From Rhodospirillales bacterium (GTDB taxonomy: Bacteria; Pseudomonadota; Alphaproteobacteria; Rhodospirillales; Shumkoniaceae): a stretch of DNA of 43,729 nt. Below, in pieces: positions 43,053-43,729 of the stretch. The stretch lies in assembly GCA_014859895.1 (NCBI GenBank), contig JACZKS010000113.1, positions 1-43,729 on the forward strand, given 5' to 3'. The first letter of the stretch is position 1. Every line of letters starts with the position of its first letter. The translations under genes were made by a program, and so were the position numbers. Under the pieces are notes generated by a model. It saw nothing but the letters and a program-made list of their open reading frames with translations, had not been told where the DNA came from and did not search any database.

Positions 43053-43729
43053 ATGGAAAAGCCGGTCTATTACGCCGCCACCGAAAGCGGCGACTACGCC
43101 TTCGCAGTGTCCGCCGCCGCCATGAAGTTCGGCGCCGGGGTCCTGGCAGAGCTGGGCGACGACGCTCGCGCGCAAGGCCTCAAGCGGGTGGCGTTGTTCA
43201 TCGACAGGGAAGTGGCCGATACCGAGCCCGCCGAGATCGCCACGGCTTCGTTGAAAAAGGCGGGGATCGACGCCGTCGTCTATGACGAGATCGCCATCGA
43301 ACCCACGGACACATCGTTCCTCGCCGCCGCCGATTTCGCCCGCGACGGCAAGTTCGACGGCTTCGTCTCGCTGGGCGGCGGCTCGACCATGGATACCGCC
43401 AAGGCGGCCAACCTGTATGCAACCCATCCAGCAGACTTCCTGGCCTACGTCAACCTGCCCTACGGCGAATTCCGCGCCGTTCCCGGGCCGCTGAAGCCCC
43501 ACATCGCCTGCCCCACCACCTCGGGGACCGGCAGCGAGACGACCAGCACCGCGGTCATGGACATCACTGCGCTCAAGGTGAAGACGGCCATCTCCAACCG
43601 CATGCTGAAGCCGACGCTGGCGCTCGTGGACCCGACCACCACGCGCACGCTGCCCGCCGGCGTCGTCGCTTCGACCGGCTTCGACGTGCTGACCCACGCC
43701 ATCGAATCCTACACCGCCCGCCCCTACAC
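43053..43729 (+). CDS. Iron-containing alcohol dehydrogenase, hydroxyacid-oxoacid transhydrogenase-like (5' part)
   Basis: The first 225 residues of a group III dehydrogenase are present; the gene runs off the window. FAVSAAAMKFGAGVLAELG, a coenzyme loop FVSLGGGSTMDTAKAANLYA, CPTTSGTGSETTSTAVMD and DVLTHAIESYTARPY (with the first iron ligands Asp and His) are typical. The wording of these motifs closely follows the ADHFE1 family, which oxidises 4-hydroxybutyrate while reducing 2-oxoglutarate. Ordinary butanol-type dehydrogenases differ more. The truncation is by the window, not by mutation. Confidence 0.88.
   Translation, partial: MEKPVYYAATESGDYAFAVSAAAMKFGAGVLAELGDDARAQGLKRVALFIDREVADTEPAEIATASLKKAGIDAVVYDEIAIEPTDTSFLAAADFARDGKFDGFVSLGGGSTMDTAKAANLYATHPADFLAYVNLPYGEFRAVPGPLKPHIACPTTSGTGSETTSTAVMDITALKVKTAISNRMLKPTLALVDPTTTRTLPAGVVASTGFDVLTHAIESYTARPY

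Noticed and set aside
43053-43729. Iron alcohol dehydrogenase as a pseudogene because it is short
   Set aside because: The frame is intact up to the window end; the missing part is outside the window.

Overview
The window is a GC-rich stretch of an alphaproteobacterial chromosome, most like Rhodospirillales (for example the Magnetospirillum group). The evidence is an alphaproteobacterial-type rpoH, a full hopanoid locus, a HypX-type hydrogenase maturation system and generally dense, high-GC coding. No lineage was computed, so this placement is inference. I saw no insertion sequences, CRISPR arrays, tRNA or rRNA genes.

Region 1 (1-6657, minus strand): a SAM hydroxide adenosyltransferase, then a four-gene GldFG-like ABC exporter operon (ATPase, permease, GldG-type auxiliary protein, DUF4340 protein), then the heat-shock sigma factor rpoH. 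A 9-codon leader ORF with a near-perfect Shine-Dalgarno sequence lies upstream of rpoH.

Region 2 (7076-23823): hopanoid synthesis and lipid trafficking. mlaA diverges from two tandem mlaC-like genes, which run head-on into hpnN (RND transporter), a nucleotidyltransferase and hpnA. A divergent pair, ispH-hpnH, follows. It collides with the long minus-strand operon hpnM-hpnC-hpnB-hpnD-hpnE-shc(hpnF)-hpnG. Together the genes cover isoprenoid precursor (IspH), squalene (HpnC, D, E), hopene (Shc), adenosylhopane (HpnH), adenine removal (HpnG) and export (HpnN, HpnM, possibly the MlaA/MlaC proteins).

Region 3 (23972-27847): a HAD-IIB phosphatase, formate-tetrahydrofolate ligase and an MFS transporter.

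Region 4 (27844-41396): a group 3b-type [NiFe] hydrogenase locus. hypE and hypX come first. A small membrane protein gene and an opposite-strand sensor kinase gene separate them from hypA-B-F-C-D. Beyond that is the structural operon hydB - cNMP-domain protein - hydG - hydD - hydA - protease. HypF is a short form with only the Kae1-like domain. HypX would make the active-site CO from formyl-THF, and the nearby formate-THF ligase makes formyl-THF.

Region 5 (41397-43729): an AT-rich regulatory island, then a zinc-free quinone oxidoreductase and a hydroxyacid-oxoacid transhydrogenase-like iron alcohol dehydrogenase cut by the window end.
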